Assembly (NCBI GenBank): GCA_029964075.1
Contig: CM057129.1
Coordinates: forward strand, 22,931,430 to 22,995,429
Source: Patiria pectinifera
Taxonomy: Eukaryota; Echinodermata; Asteroidea; Valvatida; Asterinidae
Direction of reading: 5' to 3'
DNA: 64,000 nt
Position numbers and translations under genes: made by a program. This document shows positions 31,479 to 43,000 of the stretch, piece after piece. Positions within the stretch are counted from its first letter, which is position 1. Each line of letters starts with the position of its first letter. The notes below the pieces were generated by a model. That model was not told the DNA's origin, ran no database searches, and saw only the letters and a program-made list of their open reading frames with translations.

Positions 31479-31900
31479 TAAATCAATATTAGGTTTTGCC
31501 CTTCACCAACGTATAAACACTGTATACTCAGTGTGTTACCTCCCGAGTGGAGTGTCACGACCTAGCAGTTAAGAGCACTGGACTCATGTTCTGGTGTTTC
31601 AGAGGCAACAGTGATGTGGGTTCGAGCCCGCCGGCGGACACTTGTGCCCTTAAGCAAGGCACTTAACCATTATTGCTTCATCCTTCGGATGGGATGTAAA
31701 GCCGTAGGTCCCGTGTGTTGTACAATGCACGTAAAAGAAAACACTTATCGCTAAGAGAAGGGGTTTGCCCCAGTGTTTCTGGCCTCCTGTATAAACTCCC
31801 ATGTGGAGTATTTACGAGAAGAACCAACCAAGAACCAAGAACCAAGAGTGAAAGTAGGGAGAAAAAAAATCACTTTGGGACTCGAACCCATGACCTTCTT
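31479..31900 (-). mobile_element. SINE1 in reverse, split by SINE4
   Basis: On the minus strand a SINE1 tail occupies 31479-31549 and its box-B end 31851-31900 (GACTCGAACCCATGACC on the plus strand). The two parts rejoin exactly across SINE4. The short direct repeat GAGTG borders the insertion at 31545-31549 and 31846-31850. Both outer flanks also carry an inverted copy of about 30 bp of AATCAATATTAGGTTT. Confidence 0.65.
31550..31845 (+). mobile_element. tRNA-derived SINE4 inserted in SINE1
   Basis: tRNA-like front (CCTAGCAGTTAAGAGCACTGG and box B GGGTTCGAGCCC), then a core containing AAGCAAGGCACTTAACC, CCTTCGGATGGGATG and AGGTCCCGTGTGTTGTAC. It ends in short tandem ACCAAGA units. Cores of this kind are widespread in invertebrate SINEs. 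Confidence 0.7.
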
Positions 31901-31999
31901 AAAAGGGCAAACCTAATATTGATTTACATCACCCTGATGCAAATTCAAATAGTGGTACCCACTGCTACATGTACATCAGATTCGAAGCATATTATCCCC

Positions 32000-32145
32000 C
32001 AAGCTCGGTGGTCGAGTGGTAAGACATCTGCACTAGAAAGCAGAAGGTCGTGGTTATAGACTCTCATGCCCGAGTGATTTTCCAACTTTCACATTGGAAG
32101 TAACACACTGAGTATACAGTGTTTATACATTGGTGAAGGGTTTAG
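32000..32145 (+). mobile_element. tRNA-derived SINE1, intergenic copy
   Basis: Plus-strand copy with AGCTCGGTGGTCGAGTGG, CACTAGAAAGCAGAAGGTCG and the tail GAGTATACAGTGTTTATACAT. Box B has decayed (GGTTATAGACTC). Confidence 0.7.
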
Positions 32146-32179
32146 GGATAATGTTTCCAACTGCCAGCATGGGGTTTAG

Positions 32180-32663
32180 TAGGCTTTAGTCAATTAAGTC
32201 CCACGCGTTTACCCGGACACGTGACGCACCCCGGATGTTGACACGTAAAAAGACTAGCGCAAGCGGCGCAGCCGCGAGGGCCTTTACCATCTCGTGGAGA
32301 ACGCTTATGTTTTTCTTTACATTTGTCTACCGATTTGGTAAACATGCATAATGCATTTCCCCTTGTGAATTGACCAATGAAAATGCAGAATTACTAACGT
32401 AAATCAGTCGTCGTCTGGCGCCAGACAGCACTCACGCGATGGCGCGTGTGCTGTGGCTGGTAACTGCAAACCACCCTTAGATGATTGGTTTATATTGCTT
32501 GATTTATATTACGTGAATAAATGAATAAGTGATTAGTTCCACGAGATGGTAAAGGCCCTCGCGGCTTCGCCGCTCGTGCTAGTCTTTTTACGTACCAGCA
32601 TCCGGGGTGCGTTACGTGTCCGGATGGTCCGGGTATAGGCGCGTGGGACTTGACTAAAGGCGA
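32180..32663. mobile_element. Mutator-like (MULE-type) non-autonomous element
   Basis: 484 bp with unusually long (about 115 bp) inverted arms. Left CTTTAGTCAATTAAGTCCCA...GGCCTTTACCATCTCGTGG mirrors right CCACGAGATGGTAAAGGCC...GGGACTTGACTAAAG. A 9-bp target duplication, GGGGTTTAG, lies at 32171-32179 and 32664-32672. Long arms with a 9-bp duplication fit Mutator-like elements. There is no coding sequence in the core. Confidence 0.78.
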
Positions 32664-32672
32664 GGGGTTTAG

Positions 32673-33638
32673 GGGTTGTTGCTCATTATGCTAACCTAAA
32701 GCTGACCTTTAAAAGTCATTTTCTCATTGGTTGATTGTTGCATAGAAATTGTTACGGCTTTGTGCCTGTCGCTGAAAAATGATGACTTTCCTATAACCTG
32801 TCGGCAAATTCACGAAAACGTTGTGACCACGACACGCTGCTCGTGTTGAAAGTTTCCGAGGAATAATTCGCTGCTAGAATTCAATCAACGCATCAGATCT
32901 TCGGACGACGAATGACCATCTCCGCCATAGTTGTACACGTAATGTTGCAAAGTAACTGCATATGACTTCGGGATTAACCAAGGCATGATGGGACAGTCCA
33001 CATATAAGCCCCGCCTACACTTATCTGTATTCGTATACGATGAAGGATGAACGATGTAAACAACAATGGCGGTTGTAGCTGTTCATCACTAACCCCCATG
33101 GCACATCTTACAGGAACATACACATCAATTTACGTAGTACCAGCATAGCTACAATTAACCTCGTACCCGAGGTCACACTACAACAGTGGAAACGACACTT
33201 TCAACAGCGGGAAAGATCAAGGTAATGTACCTGTGGGGTACATCACTCATGTACCACGGCGTACCTCACTCATGCATTTTTGTGGCATGTCACGTGATCC
33301 TCTTGGCCATATACAATTCACAATATATTACCGCGGTATAACATATAAGTATGTTCTATAGCTAGTGAGTTAGCAGCGCGGCGAGCATATTTGGCCGCCA
33401 GTTACGCGTGCGAGCGGCACGTGACGAATGCATTGACCACGGCTAATGCCTATATTTTGGGGGGGCTAGCACGGTGGATCCAGAATTTTGTTCAGGGAGG
33501 CGTGCTGAAATGTAGACCGGTAATTTTTTCCTGACACTTAGGCCTCCGAAAATCAATAGGTGGGGGCGGGGCTCATGCCATATTTTCAATGGGGAGTGCC
33601 AATAAAATCCTAAAATCATTCACACTATATTAACTAAT
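32673..33638. other. Apparently unique intergenic DNA upstream of copy A
   Basis: Mixed-composition DNA without repeats that I can match inside the window. It contains GC-type motifs (GCCCCGCC at about 33009) and two ATGGCGG words, one on each strand near 32920 and 33068. These may be promoter elements, but nothing ties them to a transcript. Confidence 0.3.
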
Positions 33639-33956
33639 CAAGGGCGGATCCAGAACACAATCTTGGGGGGGGGCCAAAAAAATTTTGGTCCCCCAAAAAA
33701 GTGGGTCCAAAAAAAATTACGGCGTGGGGTTCGGGGCCCGCTTAAGGGCCCCGAAATTTTTTTTGGATTCTAGATGCTCTGTGGTGCGATCTGAGGCAAT
33801 TTCTGACCACTTTAACCAATGTTTTTTTGAGTGGTGGTGTACTCATTGCCTGCCTTTATTGCGATGTCACATAAAAAAAAAAAAAAAAAAATTGGTTTCG
33901 TTTTTTTTTGGGGGGGGGGCATGGCCCCCTTTGGCCCCCGCCTGGATCCGCCCTTG
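33639..33956. mobile_element. hAT-like non-autonomous element, family G1, second copy
   Basis: Nearly identical to 96-416. It begins CAAGGGCGGATCCAG, ends CTGGATCCGCCCTTG and has the perfect 8-bp target duplication TAACTAAT (33631-33638 and 33957-33964). The high similarity to the first copy implies recent activity. Confidence 0.85.
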
Positions 33957-34204
33957 TAACTAATGCACCCTTGTCACGGCTATTTCTTCTTTAGGGGGAG
34001 ACCGTTCGCATGTACATCACAATCCTTCTTTTTGCTAATGCAATTATTTTTTTTTACGGAATTATTTTGGGGGGGCTAGACAAAATTTTGGGGGGGCTAC
34101 AGCCCCCCCTAGCCCCCCCGTAGAACCGCGCCTGCATTGAATGATGTTTGACAAAGATACATGACTGCTGGACGTGGCACTGAGAAAAGACGTGTACAAA
34201 ATCT

Positions 34205-34975
34205 ATGGATTTTGGGATAGAACTCCCTAGACCCGTGAACGTGGCTTGTAAACTACGCCACGCTCTTGTACATGTTCGAACCAAGCGAAATCGTCCTTCC
34301 GTGACAAAGACTGAACATTGCCTTATGGTGTGATAAGTATAATTTACATATCAAGCTTTCTTGAACATGTTGAAATCTGCTTTTACGCCAAATCTGGCAT
34401 TTGAACGATATTCGAGGTAAAATCTGGCAAGATCTCGACGTCCTGCAACCTCCTCCGATCATGCATGTGATTTACCACGTGATAAATGCTGCAGATAATT
34501 TGGTATCGCACAGGCGCTCCAGGCACTCCTGATGTCCGGATCATAAGTGCGATTCCAAATTATTAGCTGCGTTTATCACGTGGTCTCGTTATTGGCCAAT
34601 CAGACGCCGCCTATCATATGCGCCACACGAAGCCTGGGTTACACATGAAGCAGACGGGTATAGCTCGGAGGGCTCCGATAATGTAATTGCACGCAAATGA
34701 CCTTGGGTACTCGTCCAGGGTCATTTGTCAGGGTCACTTGTCAGGTTAAAATCTAATTTCTACACGTTCGTATGGGTCTTCATTGATGGCAAATTTCGTT
34801 GAAATGACACATCCTGAACACGCGGACAGGCAAATTTAGATTTCTAGGTAAGTACTCAACATCCATACGAAATTATGTATGGCGGATCGATTTCACTAGG
34901 TTCGAAAATACACAACAGCGTGGCGTTGTATACAATGCCACGTTCACGGGTCTATAAGAACTCCCAAGACTGAAT
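34205..34975. mobile_element. Element with ~100-bp diverged inverted ends and a nested palindrome
   Basis: The left end (AGACCCGTGAACGTGGC, GCCACGCTCTTGT, TTCGAACC) is the complement of the right end (ACAACAGCGTGGC, GCCACGTTCACGGGTCT). Inside, 34468-34584 is a second inverted repeat with arms of about 38 bp (ACCACGTGATAAA.GC and its complement). Exact ends and target duplication were not resolved. Confidence 0.55.
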
Positions 34976-36176
34976 TAAAAAAAAAAAACATGAGCAAAAA
35001 CAAATAAGCTTTTCCGCAACTATATATGCGGAAAAGCCAAAAAATCTTAACAAAAACAAAGGCATTTCAGCAACTTTGAGGAAAAGCCAAAATAACGTTT
35101 AAAGCTGGCCTTATATTTAATACACACAATGACACAGAAAACACAATACAAACAGACAGTGCGTACATGATGTATACTCCTTGAACTATGAGGCTCCACT
35201 GCGTGGAGCTTCATAGTTGTAGGAGTACATGATGTATTGTACATGTATCGATTTTTTATGTCAACACATCATGCATGATGGTGAAGGAAAATATAAGCTC
35301 AAAGCTGTCAAGATTAAAAGCATGGAAATAACTTACCAAGAATGGATGAATGATGGACACAATTCTAATCTGCCAAAAAAGAGACCAACTGTTGTTTAAT
35401 AGTACACACTTCTTTATAAACCTCTGTTATTGTTAATTTAAAAATGAACCAAGTTTTACGCCAAGCAGGCCGGCCATTTACACCAGCGACACTGCATGCG
35501 TGAGTCACTCCAGTCATGTGACCATACAATTGTAACACAATTGGCTGTTGCCAGCAAGTTATAAATATTTATGAGCTATTTCTCATACGGGAAAATCCCA
35601 TGCGCTGTAACACAAAAAGGGAATTCCCCTTCCAGTGCCTAAAGCATTTACGCAAGGTGACCGTTTTAGCCGATTTTCGGCTAACTTTGACAGATTTGTT
35701 GATAAAAAAAACGAGTTTGACAGAAAATTTGACAGAATGGATTTTTTGGGCAGATTTGTGGCAGAATTATACAAAAAATAGTTACTTGACAGAAAAGCAT
35801 AGCAAATCTGAAAAAAAGTGTTACATTTATTCAAAAAAGCTTTTCAAACAAACCCCTGCATAAATGGAACAGGTTGGTTGGTCTGGCATGCAGCGTGACG
35901 CAACCACATTTCGCCTGAACTTTAGGCAATTTCATAAATCTTTTTGTGGCTATAGATTGTTTATATTTGTAATTTGAGCCTTAATTAAGGCAATACTACA
36001 ACATCTGCACGTGATTTTCAGTGTATATAGTGTATTTTATCAAGATATTTGATAAATCTGACAGATTTTGGAAGCGCATTTGGCAGAATTTGGCCATGAC
36101 CTTACGGTCACCCTGCATATACGTGTTAACAATTCAATTATTTTTTTTGGTATTTTAATTCCAGTGTGCCTTCTTA
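34976..36176. other. Intergenic DNA with one old repeat
   Basis: An uninterrupted copy of the older repeat (compare 61-560) lies at about 35495-35650. A strong minus-strand donor-like word (TTCTTGGTAAGTTA) occurs at about 35330-35340. No gene is supported. Confidence 0.35.
35178..35226. repeat. Short hairpin flanked by an 11-bp direct repeat
   Basis: Arms ACTCCTTGAACTATGAGGCT and their near-complement, with TACATGATGTA on both sides (about 35164-35174 and 35225-35235). It could be a minimal inserted palindrome. Confidence 0.45.
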
Positions 36177-36421
36177 GGCCAAAAAAAACAAGTCTCCGGT
36201 TTCTGGTATGGAGCTTGCCCCAAAAGTGGTGCGGCGACGCGGCTGTTTTTTTTGTTTTGGTCATTTTTTTCTTTTCTTTAAATGTCGGCTGATGACTGCA
36301 AATGGTGCCCGACTAAATTTAGTGCAAATATATGGGAGAGAGGAGGCCACATAAATCTTATTCTCGATCATAACCCTAAAATCTAAAAACTTAAAAAAAA
36401 ATGCAGCAGCAATTCCAGGCC
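36177..36421. mobile_element. Harbinger-like MITE, family H1, intergenic copy with shortened right end
   Basis: Opens with TTA|GGCCAAAAAAAACAAGTCTC and contains GCTTGCCCCAAAAGTGGTGC and TGCCCGACTAAATTTAGTGC. It stops at CCAGGCC|TTA without the long right inverted repeat, so about 140 bp appears to be missing. Confidence 0.65.
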
Positions 36422-39194
36422 TTACATTTATTGTTCTTTTTTTGGAATAAAACAAGAATGAATTTTCACAGCATTTTAAACATACTGTTAGATTTTTTTA
36501 CATGCAGTTTAATTTTTGAGACACGTGTGTTTTAAAAAATTCAGCTTTTAAATAGCTATGGGGCTTGGTTAATAGTTTCACAATCAGAATTCTTTCAAGC
36601 CCAAACAAACTGGTTCTGATGTTTTTAAAGCAAACAACAGACCCATATTGAGCTATAGCCTATCATAAGGCAAGTGCATGTTAACAAATCAATATGTTGT
36701 GAAACAGCTATAATAAGTGAGTACTTTTGAATATGTTGCTTGTAGAATCCCTTACATAGATGTTCATTGCAAACTTGCATCAGGGCTGGGGTACCCAAGC
36801 AAGAATGGTTTCAAGCATAATTATTTTGAACAGGCCATCATGGTGAAAAATTATGCAACATGGAATGTTTTGGCACATATTTTATGTTCAAGTTGTCTCT
36901 CGATCTTGTAATTACATTTCTATTATGATCTGGCAATGCAATAACTAAGGGTACCTTCTAATAAGGCATTCTCCTGAAGTTGGTCAGAGCATACTGACCG
37001 GAACGTCGAGTTTATACCTCTGGTTCTTTTCAGAACCATTCTCTTAGTTGAGATATTATTCACACATGGTGTTTCTGCAAACTTTTCATTATTTGGCTGA
37101 CATATGTTTTTTTTATGACAATTTGAAAGAACTAGTGTGATCTCAAAAGTCTCCCATTGCACTGCATTTCTCAAACTGTAAACCTATAGGTTTTAATTTA
37201 TGATTCTGTATATCTTATGTGGGTTTTTTTTTTTGGTCAGCCAGCGGAGACGTGTAATAAAATAAAATAATAAATAAACACAGTACACAAGAGTGAAAAT
37301 CTACAATAAGCAATTTCATTTTTGTCCTTTTTAATTGTTTATAGTTTTTATGGTACTTTACAGCAACTGTTACAAAGTTATCACAAAATACCATTGCATA
37401 ACTTTTTTTTTTAGAAATAACTTTTTTTTGACAATGTATTATTAAATAAGGCCCAATACACTTCGTCTGCCTTGGTAGACTGGTTGAAACATTTGGATTA
37501 CACAATCCTTGAATATTACACAAATTATATTCAAAACTGACCTGTACTACCAAAAAACAAATTCGTGGGACTAATGGCACTTTCTTTGGCTTTTAATAAA
37601 TAATTTTAAATAAAAGATATTTAAATATAAGCTATTCAAAAGATGTTTACCAGTTTACATGGAAAGATGTGTGTTAACATATCGACTGTTGTGATATGAA
37701 ACATTCCATTTTTAGATGCAACTGTTTCAAACCTATCCATCTGTTTGCAAAGCCTTCTTAACCAGTTCGCGCCAGGATTATTTTGACAAGAACAGAACAA
37801 GGCGCACCTCTTGCCAGGCGGGTTTAAGTCATCACTCTTGGGCAGCACACTCGTATTTCTGGCCTCGCTCATTGCATGTTTATTCGTCATTTGTTTCAAT
37901 TCGCGCAAAACCTTTCCGGGTATAGACGTCATCTGGCGCGAACTGGTTAAATATAACAAACATCATGCCAACAGGAAAACAAATATTTCTCCTACAAACC
38001 CATTTCCCCCCGGCTCTTGTACAAAAACATAACAATAAATAAATAAGCAGAATGATATCAAAATAAATTCTGGCAAAAAGAAATTATAACTTCTTTTTTT
38101 TCTTCTACACTTTTACTACAAACTTTCTGACAATATCATTTATTCTTTTGGGCCGAGAAAACTATGTTGGGCTGAAGAGCCTAGCTAAACCTATGACACA
38201 GCACATGGTCGCCATCTGGATTGGAAACCCAGATCCTTTGATCACAAGTCAAACAGTTTTAACCCACAAGGTGAAACTTCCCCTGAAGTAAGATCTTTGT
38301 AATACTGAAAGACCAGTACCTGTGCCAAAGAAATAAACAGAACTCAGATCCTTGAAACCACAATTTCATAAACCATTGTAGTACTACTGTCGTAGGAATA
38401 TTGCTTTTTATAACACCTCACCCAGATTCTTTGTCTTGATTGGCCGAGAGCGAGTCACATGGTACTTTCTATTTTTGCTATCTTTCAGTGCACGGCCAAA
38501 AGTACTATACCCATAGCAACCAAAGTACTATACCTGTAGCAACCAAAGGACTTATATGCACTGCGTGCAAAATGCATAGGGGTGTGTGTGTTGCGCGTTG
38601 CGCGTATTGTTTCCAAGCACGAGCGCTACAGAGCTGGGGAGACACATTCAATGAAGAAGGGTAGCAAAAAAAAAGTAAAGTTTAATTTCAATGTCATATT
38701 CAAATAGAAGTAAATGTGTATGTGTATTAGATTAAATTTATCAGTTATCACTTAAAATCACAAAATCTGTAGAGAGGAAAACAAATATTGACTAAATTAT
38801 ATTGCTTTGCCTTGCTAAGAAAAAAGGAAAAGGAAAAGACTTCATCTTCATGGATCAATATTTGTTTAAAATTGCAATAACAAGAAGCTGTTTCAATTTT
38901 CTGTTCTGCTCAGGTAGAGAAAGTACTCCATAGCGTCCCTGATATCAAACTTTTTGTACTGAGCTTTAGTATGATTTTCCACATAACAGCCAGTGATGTA
39001 GGCAGGATTTTTCTAGTTGGGGGACTGAAATTTGGTAATAACATCCTATGGGCTCTTTAACCATCTGATCACAGACCACACGTTTCTTGGTTGGAGGTAT
39101 TATGGTTATTGAGGGAAGAGGCACTTGAGGCACTTGGAATTTAGGGGAATGGGGATGTGTGTCTTCAGCTCATGTATGCCTACTCATCTGCACA
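36422..39194. other. 3' flank of copy B
   Basis: AT-rich DNA collinear in blocks with 4700-6860 (copy A flank) and 2440-3240 (third relic). It includes an old SINE remnant at 38155-38300, shared with A, and a CpG-richer insert at about 38400-38660, not seen in A. GACCGGAACGTCGAG near 37000 resembles the conserved end of some retroelements. No gene is supported. Confidence 0.5.
37762..37946. mobile_element. PiggyBac-like MITE with TTAA target duplication
   Basis: 185 bp with perfect 14-bp inverted ends CCAGTTCGCGCCAG ... CTGGCGCGAACTGG, flanked by TTAA on both sides (37758-37761 and 37947-37950). The related DNA at 3080 reads CTTCTTAAATATAAC, i.e. the empty site with one TTAA. Confidence 0.85.
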
Positions 39195-40042
39195 TCACAG
39201 GTACATGAACAGTTTGACTTCTTTCCTGTCCATCCTGAGGGCTAGGTTCTGCAGACGACACAGCCTCACTTTACTGTTGTTTCCGGCATTGAATACCCGG
39301 TACAGGTGGAAGGCCTGACCCATCTCCAGAGCGAAGGCCACCTGCCTAGGTGATATCTCCACAACCTGCTTCTGGTCCCTGATTGTCGACTTCACCTCCA
39401 CGTAGATGTTCTGTGTCCCACAGGTGATGACGATGTCATACGGATCCCCTGTCTCGTCCTGCATGTTGACCCACTTGACTGTAACTTCTGACCCTTCTGG
39501 TGACATACTCTGAGCCTGTTGGAGCAGGTAGTGGTACACCAGCTGCTCTCCCCAGCGTGCGATATCCGTCGTGTCTGTGTTGTTGCCAAGAGGACGGCCC
39601 AGGCCTTTAAGACTCTCCAGGAGAGCTGGGCCAGGAGCAATGTCTTCAAACTCCACCTCAATGGCTTCTCCACTGGTGTGTGGTGGTAGGAAGAATTTCT
39701 TGATGCTGCCAGTGGAGGGATGGGGAAGGGCTGCTGAACGCTGGAATTGAGGCGGACTGCAAAAGTCTCCCTTGACCATCTCAGGTGCCGGAATGCCTTC
39801 CACATTATCATCACCATTGCCATTATCATCTTTCTCCTCTCCTGATCCCAAGGATGCACTCTCCCAGGAACCTTCCTCTGTTGAACCGAGCTCCTCCATG
39901 TTTTTAGCCAACTGTGTGGGATCACTTGAGGATTCATTAGGGGACAAGGTTTCCTGCTGTGCCTGGGTGGGTCTGGGCTGTACTGGACCTCCTGCAGATG
40001 GTTGGTGAAGGTGAGGGGGACCAATGCCTTCTCTGCTTCCAC
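39195..40042 (-). CDS. Copy B exon 26: DUF3883 (NO VEIN C-terminal) domain
   Basis: Same length as copy A exon 26 (848 nt), ending in TGA. The candidate catalytic set RWGEQ, DPYDIVI and YVEVKST is intact. Differences from A cluster in the acidic and proline-rich first half and in the strand before the ExK motif. The C-terminal 70 residues differ at two positions only (N for S and K for G). Confidence 0.92.
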
Positions 40043-43000
40043 CTGAACAAAATAATAATCGCACTGTCAATTACAGGTGTTTGACCCCTTAATATAACCT
40101 TTACTGTAATTTAATATAACCTTTACTGTAATTTGGATAGGGCAAATAAAATTATCAACGCGCTATGGCACTTAACATCTCCAAAAACCATAGCCAAACT
40201 ATATCTGTTTTCTTCTTATTTCAATTATAAAATCCAAGGATCAGAAATTGTTTTCATATCAAAACACAGTCCTACCTTGTCCAGCTACCTGTCCTGGATT
40301 GGGTACCTCCCCTCCTCCAATGGATCCTGAGGTCCGTACTTCAACAATGCCATCTTGGCTCCTCTGGTAGTGTGGCATCCCTTGAGTAATTGCAGTGCCC
40401 TCATGTGGCATGCCATAACGAGGTTGTGACTGCCTGCCAGTGGACTGCGGAAGACCTAATGGAAAGGGGGTAGCTTGATAAGCACCAACTGCCTGCTGGA
40501 CTGGATGCCACATCTTGAGGGCAGCTTCTTCAGTCTTGGGCAAGCCACCAGCTGGAACAATCATAAACAAAAATGGAAATGCCTGTCTGCTTAAGTGAAT
40601 CACCACTATACTATAAAATGCAAGGCATGTGTATGTGTGTTGGTTGTTCATGAGCTGATCAATCATGAGTTGATCATCCTCAAACCGGTGATCGCCAGGT
40701 GAAGGGAGCAACTTGCAAGTGGAGCAGGCAACAAGCTGCCTTACCCATTTAGAGGGCGAAATGAAGCCTCCTACTATCGAATAAAGCTTTCAATTAAAAG
40801 AGTAAAATAAAAAAAGAAGCAATGCAGAACAAGAGTAATCTGAAGGGAAAAAGGTAGCCTAAAGTCCACATAACGCTGTCATTTAACTTAACAGGACTGG
40901 ATGTAATAAATGGCTGAAACCCATCAACATCACCACCATGTACATGTACCCGTAAGTTTGTACCTCAAACAGTCCTCCATGGTGTCACTGTGCAAATCTT
41001 TTACCTGGGATCCCATCAATGAATGAATTCTCTAAGTTGCCACTGCCAGATGCTCAACAGTTTGAAATGTCTCATTAGTGACTCTAATTGTCAGGGAACC
41101 AGACATTACCTTGAGTTGATTTTTGTGGGCCGTAGGTCCCTGACTGAGGTGGCCAGCTGCGAATAGCCGCATAGTCATTACCCTGAAGCAGTGAACTGGC
41201 TGACGGCTGTGGCTGTGTAGGTTCCCTTACCGGCTTGATTTTGGTCGGTTTGAATACTGAAGTGTTGGAAAAAATAATGAGAATAGTTGAGTGATCAGGC
41301 AATGTGGAAAATTGTACTTCAACTTTGCAAAAGAACATATCCGGCACAAAAAGTGTAGAAGTTGTATTTTATACGCATACAAATCCTCATGCTAAACTTT
41401 CAGACCAATTATCCTTTAATGACAGACCTTTTTTCTCTTTTAACCTCAACACAAAACTCAGCCATGCTAAATTTACCCCCAAAACATACAAGATGCATCC
41501 AGTATAGGCCATAAGACTGTCGCTCCTAAAAAAGCAATATGCTTAAGTTAAGTCAATAAGTCAAAAGTAAAGCCCCAGTCACACATTTATGGATTGGAGC
41601 TACGAATATCCACGATTTGCCAAGAATCAATCAATAATGACGAACCGTCGAGATTTGTGGAGAAATCAACTTTCTAAGGATGCACTGCGGTTTCAGGACA
41701 ATTAGCCACGACTGTCCTACGGTTTCTCTACGAATACACCACAGTTTGTCAAGAATTAGGATGAATTGGTGAAGAATATTGATGGTATTACTAAAAATGA
41801 TGACATTAACGCCACAGTTGTCTGCGATTGGGCCACAGATGACCAAGGTTCTCCTACGAATAAAGCGTAGTAGTACAAACTTAGCAGAACCCTAGCACAT
41901 CCAGGCACATTGGTAGGACATTCGTAGCAAATTTGTAGAGATTTCTACTACAAATGAGCTACAAATCTCCAAGAATATGTACGAATAACCACATATAACA
42001 CTACGAATCAGTACGTATGTCCTACGGATGTCACATTTTCATGACGTTTCACCACGGAAGTTTTCGAACAGTTTAAAACTTCAATAGCCCCTTCCATATA
42101 ACCAAGGAAGATGACGGATAACTACGGATGTACTTAGAATGAATACGGTACTCCCATGGCTTATCATAAATTTCAAACCGTGGAGATCCGTAGAGCTCCA
42201 AACCGTAAATGTGTGACTGGGGCTTAAGAGCAGAAATCAACTGACCAACTTCCTCTGGGATGAATGGTTTGGGTACCTCCCACGGTTCATCATCGTCCTC
42301 TCGAGGGAAGGTCAGCCCCAAGGCCCTGCAGATGCCCTCATTGATTCCTTTCTCTCCAGATTCTTCCCGCTTGGACCCCATCTCCAGGAGCAGATTGCCA
42401 ATGAAACTGAACAATGCTTCTTGGACCTCAGTGCTCTCGCAGCTGAAGAGTTTGGCCACCTCTCGCCTCACATTGCTGTTCTGCCGCAGCTTCTTGGAGA
42501 TGCCTGTCACTATGTAGAACTTTGTCAGCTCCTGCAGTCCACACTCGACGCTCTGCTCTGCAAACACACTGGGGTCATGTGTGAAACGGTAGACCTTGTC
42601 AATCTTTTGGGCTGACATGAAGCGCATAACTTTCAACTTGGCAGCGATGTTCACTGCGGTCGATAGTTTCTCATAGATGGACTGGAATGCCTTCTTGACA
42701 CTGCGCTGCATGCTAATGTAGAGCTGGATGTAAGGGCAGACATCGTGGAGGAAAAGCTGAAGTAGGGGAGATGGCTTTGTGAGTTCGGTGATGAATTCTT
42801 CTTTGATGCAGTCCGACAGCATCTCGATGCCAAATGTCTCAAGGAAAACATCCACGTATTGTTGGTCTACTGACCCAGACACACCTTCAACAACTCGGCC
42901 AAGACGGTTGCGATCTCCAAAATTCAACAGATGCACCTCCTTCTTGTCCCAGAAGAGCTTCTGGATGTCTGTAGATTGGCTGTCACAGATCAGGGGCTTC

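Noticed and set aside
35325-35345. Strong minus-strand donor (CTTGGTAAGT) that could end a 5' untranslated exon of copy A
   Set aside because: Good consensus, but no promoter, cap or second signal to support it, and it is 4.7 kb away through transposon-rich DNA.
35583-35863. Open frames near 35.6-35.9 kb on both strands
   Set aside because: AT-rich low-complexity sequence, with no splice context and no similarity to known folds.
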